Shown here: one piece after another, positions 16,096 through 25,624 of the stretch
Position numbering within the stretch: the stretch's first letter is position 1
Layout: each line of letters opens with the position of its first letter
Assembly: GCA_963674685.2 (NCBI GenBank)
Contig: CAXXWT010000004.1
Coordinates: forward strand, 310,001 to 374,000
Direction: 5' to 3'
DNA from: G963674685 sp963674685
GTDB taxonomy: Bacteria; Lernaellota; Lernaellaia; JACKCT01
DNA length: 64,000 bases
Made by a program: the position numbers and the translations under genes
The notes under the pieces: generated by a model
Seen by the model: the letters and a program-made list of their open reading frames with translations, nothing else
The model's database searches: none
What the model was told of the DNA's origin: nothing

Positions 16096-18786
16096 TTGTT
16101 TGGTTTCTCCAAGTTTTGCGGACAATGGGGGTGCGTTTTGCCGGGAAAGAATGAAGGAAAAGCAAAGTCGAAAAAATCGGTAAAACCAAAACGGAAGGCA
16201 AACACCTCAAAAAAGAATTCGGCCAATTCCAGGAAGAAAGACCTCTCCAAAACGATGTTCCCAATAGTGGGCATCGGCTCATCCGCAGGCGGCTTGGAAA
16301 CCCTCGTTCAGTTTTTCAAAAACACCCCAAACGACAGCGGCATGGCCTTTGTCGTGATACAGCACCTCGATCCTTCCCATAAGGATATGATGGTGGAACT
16401 GCTCCAACGGGTCACTCCGATGCCGGTCATGCAGGCCAAAGACAAGCTGAAAATTAAACCGAACCACATCTACGTAATTCCACCGAACAAGGACATGTCT
16501 ATTCTTCATGGTGTATTGCACTTGCTTGCGCCTGTTGCCCCCAGAGGGCTTCGGTTGCCCATCGATTTCTTTTTGCGATCTCTGGCAGACGACCAGCAAG
16601 AGCGCAGCATCGGGGTTGTTCTCTCCGGCATGGGCTCAGACGGCACTCTCGGTCTTCGATCCATCAAAGAAAAGGCGGGTGTGGTCTTTGTTCAGGATCC
16701 CGATACTGCCAAGTTCACCGGAATGCCGGGAAGCGCAATTTCCGCGGGGCTTGCGGATGTTGTGGCTCCGGCGGATGAGCTGCCCGGGAAAATCCTCTCC
16801 TACATTCACCATGCGCCCCTTGTTTCAAAGAGGGGTCCGACGCAGGAAGAAAAAACTCGAAATGGACTGGAAAAGGTTGTCATTATTTTGCGGGCGCATA
16901 CAGGGCATGATTTTTCCCTGTACAAAAAAAGTACACTCTACCGCAGAATTGAACGGCGCATGGGTCTTCACCAAATCAAAAAGATCACCGAATATATTCT
17001 CTTCCTTCGGGAAAATTCCGCTGAAACAGACTTGCTTTTCAAGGAATTATTGATCGGAGTGACGAGTTTTTTCAGGGATCCGAAGGTGTGGGATTTCTTG
17101 AGTCGTAAGGCTTTACCCGCTCTGTTTGCCGAAAAAAGTCCAGGCCAGACGCTTCGGGCTTGGATCCCGGGATGCGCCACGGGAGAGGAAGCCTATTCCC
17201 TGGCGATAACGTTTATGGAACTGCTGGAAAAAAGCAAAAAACACCCCCGGACGTCGTTACAGATATTTGCAACGGACCTTGATGGGGACGCCATAGAAAA
17301 GGCCAGGCAGGGCGTTTTCCCGGCCAATATCTCCAGCGACTTATCGCAAGAGCGCCTTGGCGGGTTTTTCGACCAGGTTGACGCCGGTTACCAGGTTTCA
17401 AAGCCGATTCGGGAGATGGTGATCTTTGCTCAGCAGAACGTGATCATGGATCCGCCCTTCACCAAGCTCGATATTATCTGCTGTCGCAATCTTCTGATCT
17501 ATATGACACCGGAATTGCAAAAGAAGCTGATGCCTCTTTTTCATTACAGCCTCAACTCCAGTGGTTTGCTCATTCTCGGCAGTGCGGAAACCGTCGGGAG
17601 TTTCAGCGATCACTTTTCGACAGTCGATAACAAATTGAAAATCTACAGGCGCAAAGAGCCATTATCCGAAAAATTCCCTGTTGATTTTCCGTCCTCTTTT
17701 GCGTCGATCACACCGACCGCTTCGGAGGCTCCAATGAAGCAAAAAGAACCGGCAAACCTTCAGACCCTTACCGAACAAATGCTTATTCAAAAATACACAC
17801 CTTCCGCTGTTTTGGTAAACGACCAGGGGGATATCCTTTTCATCAGCGGAAAAACCGGAAAATACCTTGAACCCGCGGCGGGAAAAGCCAATCTGAATAT
17901 TTTTGCCATGGCTCGCGAGGGTTTGCGTCATGCCCTGTCCGGCGCCTTCCAAAAGGCATTGAAAGAAAAAAGTGATGTGGTCGTTCCAAATATAAGGGTC
18001 GGCACAAACGGGGGTGTGCAAGTCGTTAACCTGACGATTCACTCGATCCTGGACAAAAAACAAATGCAGGGAATGTTGTTGATTGTATTTTCGGATGTTA
18101 AGGATATTTCCGATAAGAAAAGTGATAAGCAATCTAAAGTCATACCGGCCGACCAAACGCGGGTAAGGGAGTTGCAGGACGAGGTTCAGCGCCTGCTCGA
18201 AGAACTGCATGGCAACCAGGAGGAAATGCAATCCTCCCACGAAGAATTGAAATCGGCAAATGAAGAGTTGCAATCGACCAACGAGGAGCTTCAATCCACC
18301 AACGAGGAATTGACCACATCCAAAGAGGAGATGCAGTCCCTGAATGAAGAGCTGCAAACGGTCAACGCCGAGCTTCAGTCCAAAGTCGATGACCTGTCAA
18401 GAGCCAGCAATGATATGAAAAACCTGCTGAACAGCACCGACATTGCCACCATATTTCTGGATGGCAAACTCAAGGTGCGTCGGTTCACCGAACAGGCGAC
18501 CCGTATTTTCAAGTTGATCCCGGGCGATGTCGGCAGACCTTTGAGCGATCTGGTATCGGTTCTGGACTATCCGGATTTATACAATGACTCGACGGAAGTT
18601 CTGCGTACTCTTGTTTTTTCGGAAAAACAGGCGCCGACCGAGGATGACCGCTGGTATAAGGTCCGAATCATGCCATACCGTACAACGGAAAACGTGATCG
18701 ACGGGATTGTGATCACCCTGGTCGATATTTCCGCAATGAAGAAACTGGAAACCGAATTGAGAGACATGTGCGGCGAGACTCATTGA
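16096..18786 (+). CDS. CheB-CheR-PAS fusion protein
   Basis: This ~880-residue cytoplasmic signalling protein joins a CheB-type methylesterase domain to a CheR-type methyltransferase domain, a long coiled coil and a PAS domain. The methylesterase shows GIGSSAGGLETL, QHLDPSHKDM and SGMGSDGT. The methyltransferase shows WIPGCATGEEAYSLAI and FATDLDGDAIEKAR. The coiled coil consists of heptads such as NEELQSTNEELQ. No receiver domain precedes CheB, so activity is not phospho-controlled in the usual way. The start is uncertain: the frame opens with TTG at 16096, while TTG at 16138 has a GGGGGTG site. The hybrid kinase follows 20 bases later and is probably its partner. Confidence 0.9.
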   Translation: MFGFSKFCGQWGCVLPGKNEGKAKSKKSVKPKRKANTSKKNSANSRKKDLSKTMFPIVGIGSSAGGLETLVQFFKNTPNDSGMAFVVIQHLDPSHKDMMVELLQRVTPMPVMQAKDKLKIKPNHIYVIPPNKDMSILHGVLHLLAPVAPRGLRLPIDFFLRSLADDQQERSIGVVLSGMGSDGTLGLRSIKEKAGVVFVQDPDTAKFTGMPGSAISAGLADVVAPADELPGKILSYIHHAPLVSKRGPTQEEKTRNGLEKVVIILRAHTGHDFSLYKKSTLYRRIERRMGLHQIKKITEYILFLRENSAETDLLFKELLIGVTSFFRDPKVWDFLSRKALPALFAEKSPGQTLRAWIPGCATGEEAYSLAITFMELLEKSKKHPRTSLQIFATDLDGDAIEKARQGVFPANISSDLSQERLGGFFDQVDAGYQVSKPIREMVIFAQQNVIMDPPFTKLDIICCRNLLIYMTPELQKKLMPLFHYSLNSSGLLILGSAETVGSFSDHFSTVDNKLKIYRRKEPLSEKFPVDFPSSFASITPTASEAPMKQKEPANLQTLTEQMLIQKYTPSAVLVNDQGDILFISGKTGKYLEPAAGKANLNIFAMAREGLRHALSGAFQKALKEKSDVVVPNIRVGTNGGVQVVNLTIHSILDKKQMQGMLLIVFSDVKDISDKKSDKQSKVIPADQTRVRELQDEVQRLLEELHGNQEEMQSSHEELKSANEELQSTNEELQSTNEELTTSKEEMQSLNEELQTVNAELQSKVDDLSRASNDMKNLLNSTDIATIFLDGKLKVRRFTEQATRIFKLIPGDVGRPLSDLVSVLDYPDLYNDSTEVLRTLVFSEKQAPTEDDRWYKVRIMPYRTTENVIDGIVITLVDISAMKKLETELRDMCGETH

Positions 18787-18806
18787 GGGGATAAGGAGGG
18801 CGACGA

Positions 18807-20906
18807 ATGGGAAAAGAGAATAAATCCAAGACAGATGCCGCCCGGTTGCGCCGCCTTGCAGAAAAAAAGCTCAAAGAAAAAGCCGCCGGTTCGGACCCTG
18901 CCGACCAAAGCGCGGACGCTTCCCGCCTGCTGCATGAACTCCAGGTTCACCGGATTGAACTGGAAATGCAAAACGAGGAATTGCGAAGGATTCAGAACGA
19001 ACTGGAAGTTTCGTGGGAACGATATTTCGACCTTTATGAAATGGCCCCGGTCGGCTACCTGATCCTGAATGAAAAAGGAGATATTCTCGAAGCCAACCTA
19101 ACAGCCTCCAAAATGCTCGGCGCTGTACGCAGCACAATAATCAAAATGCCGCTGATAAGATTTCTTCACCCACAAGACCGGGGAATTTTCGATCAAAAAA
19201 GATTACAGCTTATTGAAACAGGGCAGAGCCAGTCTTGTGAAATGAGGGTCAAGTTCGGGGATGTCGATTCAACATGGATTCGGCTTGACGGCAACGCGAT
19301 AACGGGATTGAAAGGAGAACCGCTGTTTCGCGTGGTGTTGAGTGACATAACCGAACAGAAGCAATCAGAGCAAGACTTGATAAAAGAAAGAATGTTTCTT
19401 GTAAAAGCTCAGGAAATCGGAAGCATCGGCACATGGGAACTTGATATACAGAAGAATGATTTATTATGGACTGATGAGAACTATCGGATATTCGGGCTGC
19501 CGATTGGAACAAAACTTACATATGAAACCTTCCTGAACTGCGTGCATCCTGATGACAGGGAATATGTGGACAAGCAGTGGAAAGCGGCTTTCGATAGAAA
19601 GCCCTATGACATTGAACATCGCCTTTTAGTGGATGGAAGGGTCAAATGGGTGCGCGAGAAGGCTGAACTGGAATTCAATGAAAACGGCGAATGCATTCGT
19701 GGTGTTGGAGTAACTCAAGATATCACTGATCGCAAGAAAGCTGATGAAGAAAAAGAGAAACTTCAGTCTCAACTCATCCAATCCCAAAAAATGGAATCCA
19801 TTGGACGCCTTGCCGGTGGAGTGGCGCACGATTTCAACAACCTGCTCACGGCGATACAAGGATTCTCGGATTTCGTCCAGGAATCCTTAAGCCCGGACGA
19901 TCCGATGAAAAAGGATGTTGCTGAGATACAGAAGGCCGCCGATTCCGCGGCCGCTTTGACAAACCAGCTTCTAGCTTATTCGCGCAAACAGATCATTTCT
20001 CCCAAGGTTCTCGACCTAAACCAAGTCATTTCGCATTCTGAAAGAATGTTGCGGAGAATTATTGGAGAGGATATTGATTTTGTCTTTTCCCCCGATGAAA
20101 GTATTGAAAAAATCCTGGTTGATCCAGGGCAAATCGGTCAAATATTGATCAATCTGGGAGTCAATTCGAGAGATGCCATGCCCGATGGGGGCAAATTCAC
20201 CATTGAAACAAAAAGCGTTTCCCTTGATGAAAAGAAATGCCAGGCTTGTGGAAATCCCATCATCGGTGATTTTGTCATGCTTGCCGTCAGCGACAACGGC
20301 GTCGGCATGGATGTCAAAACCATGCAAAATATATTCGAACCCTTTTTTACGACAAAAGAAATGGGGAAAGGCACTGGCCTTGGGCTTTCTACGGTGCATG
20401 GTATTGTTCTCCAGAATAATGGGCACATTAACAGCTACTCCGAACCAGGAGAAGGAACGACCTTCAAGATTTATTTGCCTGTTGTCCATGATCAAGCTGA
20501 ATCAATTCAGAAACGCGAAGAGCCTGTCAGCACAAAAGGGTCTGAAACTATTCTATTGGTTGAAGATCAGGACATTGTCCGCAAACTGGCTGTTCGAGTG
20601 CTTCAAACTCAAGGATATACCGTTTTGGAGGCGCCGAATGGAGGGGCGGCATTTCTCAAATTTGAAAAGCATAGAAAGGATATCGACCTTCTGCTGACAG
20701 ATGTCATAATGCCGCAAATGAGCGGCAAGGAACTGCATGAGACGCTGTTGAAAATCAACCCCAACCTCAAGGTGCTTTTCATGTCCGGTTATACGGAAGA
20801 CGCCATTGCCCATCATGGAATTTTAGAAAAGGGGATTGATTTCATTCCAAAGCCTTTCCGCCCGAAGGAACTGGCAAGGAAAGTGCGGCAAGTGTTGGAT
20901 AGTTGA
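18807..20906 (+). CDS. hybrid sensor histidine kinase (PAS-PAS-HisKA-HATPase-REC)
   Basis: This 699-residue soluble kinase has no membrane segment. After a basic N-terminal helix and coiled coil, PAS domains lie at about 72-185 and 200-310. The HisKA H-box is GGVAHDFNNLL (His341), and the HATPase follows with GKGTGLGLSTVHG. A C-terminal receiver domain begins at about 579 with phospho-acceptor Asp632 (LLLTDVIMPQMSG). The kinase domain contains a short CQACGNP insert that could bind a metal. The start at 18807 follows a strong AAGGAGG site. It is probably co-transcribed with the CheB-CheR fusion. The signal sensed is unknown. Confidence 0.93.
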   Translation: MGKENKSKTDAARLRRLAEKKLKEKAAGSDPADQSADASRLLHELQVHRIELEMQNEELRRIQNELEVSWERYFDLYEMAPVGYLILNEKGDILEANLTASKMLGAVRSTIIKMPLIRFLHPQDRGIFDQKRLQLIETGQSQSCEMRVKFGDVDSTWIRLDGNAITGLKGEPLFRVVLSDITEQKQSEQDLIKERMFLVKAQEIGSIGTWELDIQKNDLLWTDENYRIFGLPIGTKLTYETFLNCVHPDDREYVDKQWKAAFDRKPYDIEHRLLVDGRVKWVREKAELEFNENGECIRGVGVTQDITDRKKADEEKEKLQSQLIQSQKMESIGRLAGGVAHDFNNLLTAIQGFSDFVQESLSPDDPMKKDVAEIQKAADSAAALTNQLLAYSRKQIISPKVLDLNQVISHSERMLRRIIGEDIDFVFSPDESIEKILVDPGQIGQILINLGVNSRDAMPDGGKFTIETKSVSLDEKKCQACGNPIIGDFVMLAVSDNGVGMDVKTMQNIFEPFFTTKEMGKGTGLGLSTVHGIVLQNNGHINSYSEPGEGTTFKIYLPVVHDQAESIQKREEPVSTKGSETILLVEDQDIVRKLAVRVLQTQGYTVLEAPNGGAAFLKFEKHRKDIDLLLTDVIMPQMSGKELHETLLKINPNLKVLFMSGYTEDAIAHHGILEKGIDFIPKPFRPKELARKVRQVLDS

Positions 20907-21001
20907 TCCAAATACATGTGGCGATGACAATTCAGAACGAAGAAAGCGCCCGTTCCGGCGAAATGAGATAGCGGTCATTATTGTTCATTCGAGGATTTCG
21001 G

Positions 21002-21030
21002 TTGACAGCTTTTGCGATCATGCATATAAA
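21002..21030 (+). promoter_or_regulatory. sigma70-type promoter of the cytochrome/sulfur operon
   Basis: TTGACA (21002-21007) and TATAAA (21025-21030) have the ideal 17-base spacing. The predicted transcript starts near 21037 with a leader of about 165 bases before the ATG at 21201. It is an isolated, nearly consensus match. Confidence 0.75.
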
Positions 21031-21200
21031 GTTATATGAATATTGCTATTTAGCAATTTTCTGGGAGAAAAAACTTTGGCCGGATTTTTCGCCGCATGGT
21101 GTACATTGAAAAGACCGAAATCCAGATTTAAGCTCTTGAAATTGCCAAGAAAAACCGATGAATTTAGTGTCGCCGACTCATGCAGCTTTCAGGGGAGTCA

Positions 21201-22625
21201 ATGAATTTCATAAAAAAACATGGTGTTCTGATTTTCGTTGCGGGAACGGTCGCCATTGTTCTTGCCTTGGCTATCGCTTTTTCCGGGGGGCAACGCGAGG
21301 AGCCGATTGTCTTAAAAAAACACCCGGTCGCCGGATCGCACCTGGATCACACGCCCTTCTTCCCGGAAAAAATTGAAAATCCAAAGGACGTCACAAGGGC
21401 GTGCCTAAAATGCCACAGGGAAGAAGCGACGGATTTCATGAAGACTTCCCACTGGCTTTGGCTGGGAGAGGAAACAACCATTCCCGGGCATGCAAAACCC
21501 ATGCGCATCGGCAAGAAAAACCTCATCAACAATTTCTGCATCGCCATCGCGGGCAACTGGAACTCCTGTACAAAATGCCATCCGGGATACGGCTGGTCCG
21601 ACGACAGCTTCGATTTCAAAAATCCGGAAAACGTGGACTGCCTGATCTGTCACGACCGCAGCGACACTTACGGCAAAGGCGCTTACGGTTTCCCGCTGCC
21701 GAGCGTGGATCTGCAAAAAGTCGCGCAAAAGGTGGGCCGCCCGAGCCGCGCGAACTGCCTGACCTGTCACGGCTACGGCGGCGGCGGAGAGGGCGTGAAG
21801 CACGGCGACATGGACGCGAGCCTGGACAATCCCGCCGGAAAAGAAGACGTCCACATGGGCAAGCACAACTTCCTTTGCACCGATTGCCACGTGACGAAAC
21901 ATCACGACATCAAGGGCCGGGCTTTTTCCGTCAGCGTCGAGGGGAAAAACGTCGTGGGTTGCACGAACTGCCACGTCAACGTCCCGCATAAAAACGAACG
22001 CATCAACGATCATCTCGACTCCGTGGCCTGTCAGACCTGCCACATTCCCAGTTTCGCCCGGCGGCGTCCGACGAAAACCGAGTGGGACTGGAGCAAGGCC
22101 GGAGACGGCGCGCGGCCCGAAGATCCGCATCAATATCTGAAAATCAAGGGGGAATTCGTTTACGACAACAACGTGGTTCCCGATTATAGGTGGTTTAACA
22201 ACACCATGGAACGATACATCATGGGCGACAAGCTGGACCCCGCCAAGCTGACCGACATCAACCATCCGCGCGGGGACATCAACGATCCGAAGGCCAAAAT
22301 CTGGCCGTTCAAGGTCCATCTCACAAAGCAGCCCTACGATGCGAAAAATCGCTGGCTCCTGGCGCCGACCACCGGCGGCGAAGGCGGTTTCTGGCACAAT
22401 TTCGACTGGCAAAAAGCCTTTGAACTGGGAGCCGAGGCGACGAACCTGCCATACAGCGGCGAGTACGGATTTGCCGACACGCGCATGTTCTGGCCGATCT
22501 CCCACATGGTGGCGCCCAAAGAAGAGACTTTGAGATGCAACGACTGCCACGGCGTCAATGGGCGCATGGATTGGAAAAGTCTCGGCTATTATCAGGATCC
22601 GATCGAGACGGGAGGCCGCAAATGA
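21201..22625 (+). CDS. octahaem cytochrome c, tetrathionate reductase family
   Basis: This 474-residue periplasmic cytochrome is anchored by an N-terminal membrane segment (9-28). Eight CxxCH sites are visible, with Cys at 68, 123, 147, 186, 226, 254, 277 and 446. The haem number and spacing, the Lys-rich stretch before NNFCIAIAGNW and the wide gap before haem 8 match the Shewanella-type octahaem tetrathionate reductase (OTR) family. One haem in OTR has a Lys ligand and is the active site. OTR proteins reduce tetrathionate and also nitrite or hydroxylamine in vitro. The ATG at 21201 has GGGGAG upstream and is chosen over 21180. The stop overlaps the next start by 4 bases (ATGA). Confidence 0.92.
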   Translation: MNFIKKHGVLIFVAGTVAIVLALAIAFSGGQREEPIVLKKHPVAGSHLDHTPFFPEKIENPKDVTRACLKCHREEATDFMKTSHWLWLGEETTIPGHAKPMRIGKKNLINNFCIAIAGNWNSCTKCHPGYGWSDDSFDFKNPENVDCLICHDRSDTYGKGAYGFPLPSVDLQKVAQKVGRPSRANCLTCHGYGGGGEGVKHGDMDASLDNPAGKEDVHMGKHNFLCTDCHVTKHHDIKGRAFSVSVEGKNVVGCTNCHVNVPHKNERINDHLDSVACQTCHIPSFARRRPTKTEWDWSKAGDGARPEDPHQYLKIKGEFVYDNNVVPDYRWFNNTMERYIMGDKLDPAKLTDINHPRGDINDPKAKIWPFKVHLTKQPYDAKNRWLLAPTTGGEGGFWHNFDWQKAFELGAEATNLPYSGEYGFADTRMFWPISHMVAPKEETLRCNDCHGVNGRMDWKSLGYYQDPIETGGRK

Positions 22626-24928
22626 TGAACTCCCGACGCCCCCTTGCCGGGATTCTGCTGATCGCTTTGCTGGGTATTTCCATTAACGCGCAGGCCTGGT
22701 CGTCGAAAAGCGTCAATTCCATGCATCCCACATTCGAGCCGCTGGACGAAAGCGGGCAATCCGTGTTCGTGACGCAGATGCCCGTGGACGCGCAAAAGAC
22801 ATGCGGCGTTTGCCACGATACGGATTTTATTGCCAGGCATGACATGCATCGAAGCTCGAAAGTGAAGGCAAGCTGCATCCAATGCCATTTCGCCGACGGG
22901 CATATGGATCTGGGCGCGGAAGCATTCGATGAAATCGGTTATTTGCGCCGGGATCGCGTTTCGATCCATGAACCGGCGATTGAAAACTGCGGCATCTGCC
23001 ACGGCGTCGCCACCGACTCCTCCGAGCCCCTGGGCGTTCCCGAGGATTTCGAGGGTCATCCGTCGGCGGAAAATCCTTATCGCGACTACCGGTTCACGCG
23101 CCTGGGAGGCGCCGTCTTTTCCCCGCAGAAAATTTCCGAATCCTTTATGAATATCAGCGGCAAGGAAAAACTGGATTTCCCCTGGGACGCGCATGCCGGC
23201 AAAGTGATGACGTGCACCGCCTGTCACTACGCGCCCAACAATCCGGTGCGGGCCGAGAAAAAAGACACGCTGCCCAGTCATCTGACAAACGATCCCCGGC
23301 GGCTGACGCTGAGCGAATACCTTCGGGCGCCGGATCATCGATTGGCCACCGCGCAGTGCCTGTCCTGTCACGATCCGCTGAAGTCTCACGATTGCCTGCC
23401 TTACAAGAAAAGACATCTGGATAAGATCGAATGCAGCGCATGCCATGCGTCGACGCGCTATGCCCCCACCGTGCAGGCTTTGGACGAGACCGTGATCACG
23501 GCAAACGGCGGCCCCCGGCTTGAGTACCGCAACGTTCAGCGAGCCGGCGGCGAAGCCTTGAACGCCGCGCTGACCACCGGATACCACCCGCCGCTCTTTC
23601 CCGTTCTCGACAAAAGCGGCAAGGAAAAGATCAGCCCGAAAAACATTTACACGCACTGGCGATGGATCGACGGGCAAACAGGCGAGGTCGTCAGCGCCGA
23701 GACGATCCAAAATGCCTTCATGGAAGACGGGAAATATCGCGACGGGATTCTGACGGCCTTCGACGCAAACAGCGACGGAAAACTCAGCGATGACGAAATC
23801 AAACTGGACTCGGCGCAAAAAACGGAATTGATGCGCGCTCGCCTGGCGAGCCTGGGAATCGCGCAGCCGAAAATCGACGGGCGCGTGATGGCGTATCCCA
23901 TCGCTCACGGGACCATGGACGGCCAGTCCCTGCAAATATCCTGCGCCGACTGCCACGCGGAAAATTCCCGCCTGCGCTCCGGAGTCGCGCTGGCGTCATT
24001 CGAGCCCGGCGGCGTCGAGCCGAAACTCGACCTGGGCCAAAACATGAAGAGCAGTTTGCCCCTGTCGCTGCGAAAAGCGGACGGAAAATTCGAGTTAGCG
24101 CGGGAACACGGGGAAGGGGGCTTTTACATCCTGGGGCATTCGCGAAACAAGATCGTCGAGCGCCTGGGATTCTGGATGTTTATGGCCACCCTATTCGGAG
24201 TCTTCATTCACGGAACGCTGCGCTTTATCGGCTCGCGGAAACATAAAGCGCCGCATATGCCCGTCAAGAAGGTCTATCTTTATTCCGTGGGCGAACGCGC
24301 CCTGCACTGGCTGATCGGCGTCAGCGTCATCATTCTCATTATCAGCGGCCTGCGTGTTCATTATGCCGGAGGATGCGGATCGATTCTGAGCATGGCCCGC
24401 GCGGTTTCGGTGCACAACGCCTTCGCTTTGGTGATGATGGTTTCGGCCTTCCTGTTTCTCTTTTACCATCTGGCCAGCGCGGCCATTCGGCAGTTCATTC
24501 CTCCTACGGAAAACCTGAGCAGCGAACTGATGCGGCAGGCGACATACTATATGCGCGGGATTTTCAGAGGCGGACCCCACCCAATTGAAAAATCCCCCGA
24601 GCGCAAACTCAATCCTTTGCAGCAGATCACGTACCTGCTTTTGCTCAACGTCCTGTTTCCCGTGCAGATCGTGACGGGGATTCTGATCTGGGGTATTTCC
24701 CGCTGGCCGGTTCTGGCGGAGAAAATCGGCGGCCTTTCCCTCGTGGTGCCGGTGCATCACATGGGTTCCTGGCTGTTTATCTCCTTCCTCTTCATGCACT
24801 TGTATCTGACGACGACGGGGCACACGCTCTTTTCCAATATCAGGGCCATGATCGACGGATACGATCTGATTACCGATGAAAACGCCACTTCAGGGGAAGC
24901 TCATGCCCAAAACACCCAAGAGTCCTAA
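22622..24928 (+). CDS. heptahaem cytochrome c fused to a cytochrome b561-type membrane domain
   Basis: This 768-residue protein has a signal segment (about 7-25). Seven CxxCH sites follow, with Cys at 61, 85, 123, 198, 246, 271 and 441. An EF-hand-like loop DANSDGKLSDDE (381-392) lies between haems 6 and 7. The C-terminal third is a membrane cytochrome b of the thiosulfate/formate-dehydrogenase gamma type: helices include GERALHWLIGVSVIILI, SVHNAFALVMMV and VVPVHHMGSWLF, whose His residues would bind two b haems. It could take electrons from quinol and pass them to the octahaem protein encoded upstream. The ATG at 22622 overlaps the upstream stop; the open frame before it is not part of the gene. 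Confidence 0.9.
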   Translation: MMNSRRPLAGILLIALLGISINAQAWSSKSVNSMHPTFEPLDESGQSVFVTQMPVDAQKTCGVCHDTDFIARHDMHRSSKVKASCIQCHFADGHMDLGAEAFDEIGYLRRDRVSIHEPAIENCGICHGVATDSSEPLGVPEDFEGHPSAENPYRDYRFTRLGGAVFSPQKISESFMNISGKEKLDFPWDAHAGKVMTCTACHYAPNNPVRAEKKDTLPSHLTNDPRRLTLSEYLRAPDHRLATAQCLSCHDPLKSHDCLPYKKRHLDKIECSACHASTRYAPTVQALDETVITANGGPRLEYRNVQRAGGEALNAALTTGYHPPLFPVLDKSGKEKISPKNIYTHWRWIDGQTGEVVSAETIQNAFMEDGKYRDGILTAFDANSDGKLSDDEIKLDSAQKTELMRARLASLGIAQPKIDGRVMAYPIAHGTMDGQSLQISCADCHAENSRLRSGVALASFEPGGVEPKLDLGQNMKSSLPLSLRKADGKFELAREHGEGGFYILGHSRNKIVERLGFWMFMATLFGVFIHGTLRFIGSRKHKAPHMPVKKVYLYSVGERALHWLIGVSVIILIISGLRVHYAGGCGSILSMARAVSVHNAFALVMMVSAFLFLFYHLASAAIRQFIPPTENLSSELMRQATYYMRGIFRGGPHPIEKSPERKLNPLQQITYLLLLNVLFPVQIVTGILIWGISRWPVLAEKIGGLSLVVPVHHMGSWLFISFLFMHLYLTTTGHTLFSNIRAMIDGYDLITDENATSGEAHAQNTQES

Positions 24929-25430
24929 ACCTTATATCAATCCATATGTGGGAGGCGCGCTTCTCGGCATCGTGTTGTTTCTCACTTTCTACATTACGGG
25001 CAACGGCCTGGGGGCTTCCGGCGCCATCAGCCGCGTGCAGGTGGCTTTCCTGAGCCTCTTGAACCAGGATCACGTCAACCGCGTAGCCTATTTCGCGCAG
25101 ATGGGCGGGGGCGTGCTGAATCCCTTGCATCACCCCTCCATCGCCATGCTGATCGGAACGTTTCTGGGCGGCGCGATTTCGGGACTGCTCACGCATCGCT
25201 TCAAGCCCGAACTGCGAAAAGGACCCAACATCTCCACGCTCGTGCGGGTTGTTTTCGCTTTTGGCGGCGGCGCGATCATGGGCTACGGAGCGCGCATGGC
25301 CAGGGGGTGTACATCGGGTCAGGCGCTTTCCGGCGGCGCGGTTTTTTCCGTGGGGAGTTTCGCTTTCATGTTCGCGGTGTTCGGCGGGGCCTATGCCCTG
25401 GCGTATTTCGTGAGACGGCTGTGGAATTGA
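24903..25430 (+). CDS. YeeE/YedE family sulfur transporter
   Basis: This 175-residue inner-membrane protein has an N-terminal helix (GGALLGIVLFLTFYITG) and several further helices. It carries the family signature ARGCTSGQALSGGAVFSVGS, whose Cys lines the pore in the TsuA (YeeE) thiosulfate transporter. It is half the length of full YeeE proteins, as in split versions where two half-size proteins act together. The ATG at 24903, with AGGGGAAG upstream, starts inside the cytochrome gene (26-base overlap). The context suggests uptake or export of a sulfur compound handled by the cytochromes. Confidence 0.9.
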   Translation: MPKTPKSPKPYINPYVGGALLGIVLFLTFYITGNGLGASGAISRVQVAFLSLLNQDHVNRVAYFAQMGGGVLNPLHHPSIAMLIGTFLGGAISGLLTHRFKPELRKGPNISTLVRVVFAFGGGAIMGYGARMARGCTSGQALSGGAVFSVGSFAFMFAVFGGAYALAYFVRRLWN

Positions 25431-25432
25431 TC

Positions 25433-25624
25433 ATGAGCAACATGACTCAAAACTTGAAAGATGCATTTCTTCGATCCAAGCAGCACAGCCGGGGGCGGTC
25501 GCTCGACCTTGAGGCTCTCGACAGGCTGTGCCACACACGTTTCGCCCGGGCATTTCGTGTGTGGCGCACTCGCTATCGAGTGTGGAGGACTGCACCGGAA
25601 TCATTTCATACCGGAGATGAATAA
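25433..25624 (+). CDS. possible small ORF, partly formed by repeat family C
   Basis: A frame of 63 codons starts 3 bases after the first YeeE gene and ends on the start codon of the next. The opening MSNMTQNLKDAFLRSKQH looks like real protein. The remainder (from about codon 17) is encoded by the three-hairpin repeat and is low-complexity (FRVWRTRYRVWRT). It may be a small gene truncated by a repeat, or not a gene at all. Confidence 0.3.
   Translation: MSNMTQNLKDAFLRSKQHSRGRSLDLEALDRLCHTRFARAFRVWRTRYRVWRTAPESFHTGDE
25483..25582 (+). repeat. family C repeat: three consecutive hairpins inside the operon
   Basis: The three stems are perfect. GCACAGCC (25483-25490) pairs with GGCTGTGC (25524-25531). 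GCCACACACG (25530-25539) pairs with CGTGTGTGGC (25556-25565). CACTCG (25567-25572) pairs with CGAGTG (25577-25582). A related copy is at 45033-45111. In mRNA it would form a hairpin array between the two transporter genes. Confidence 0.7.
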
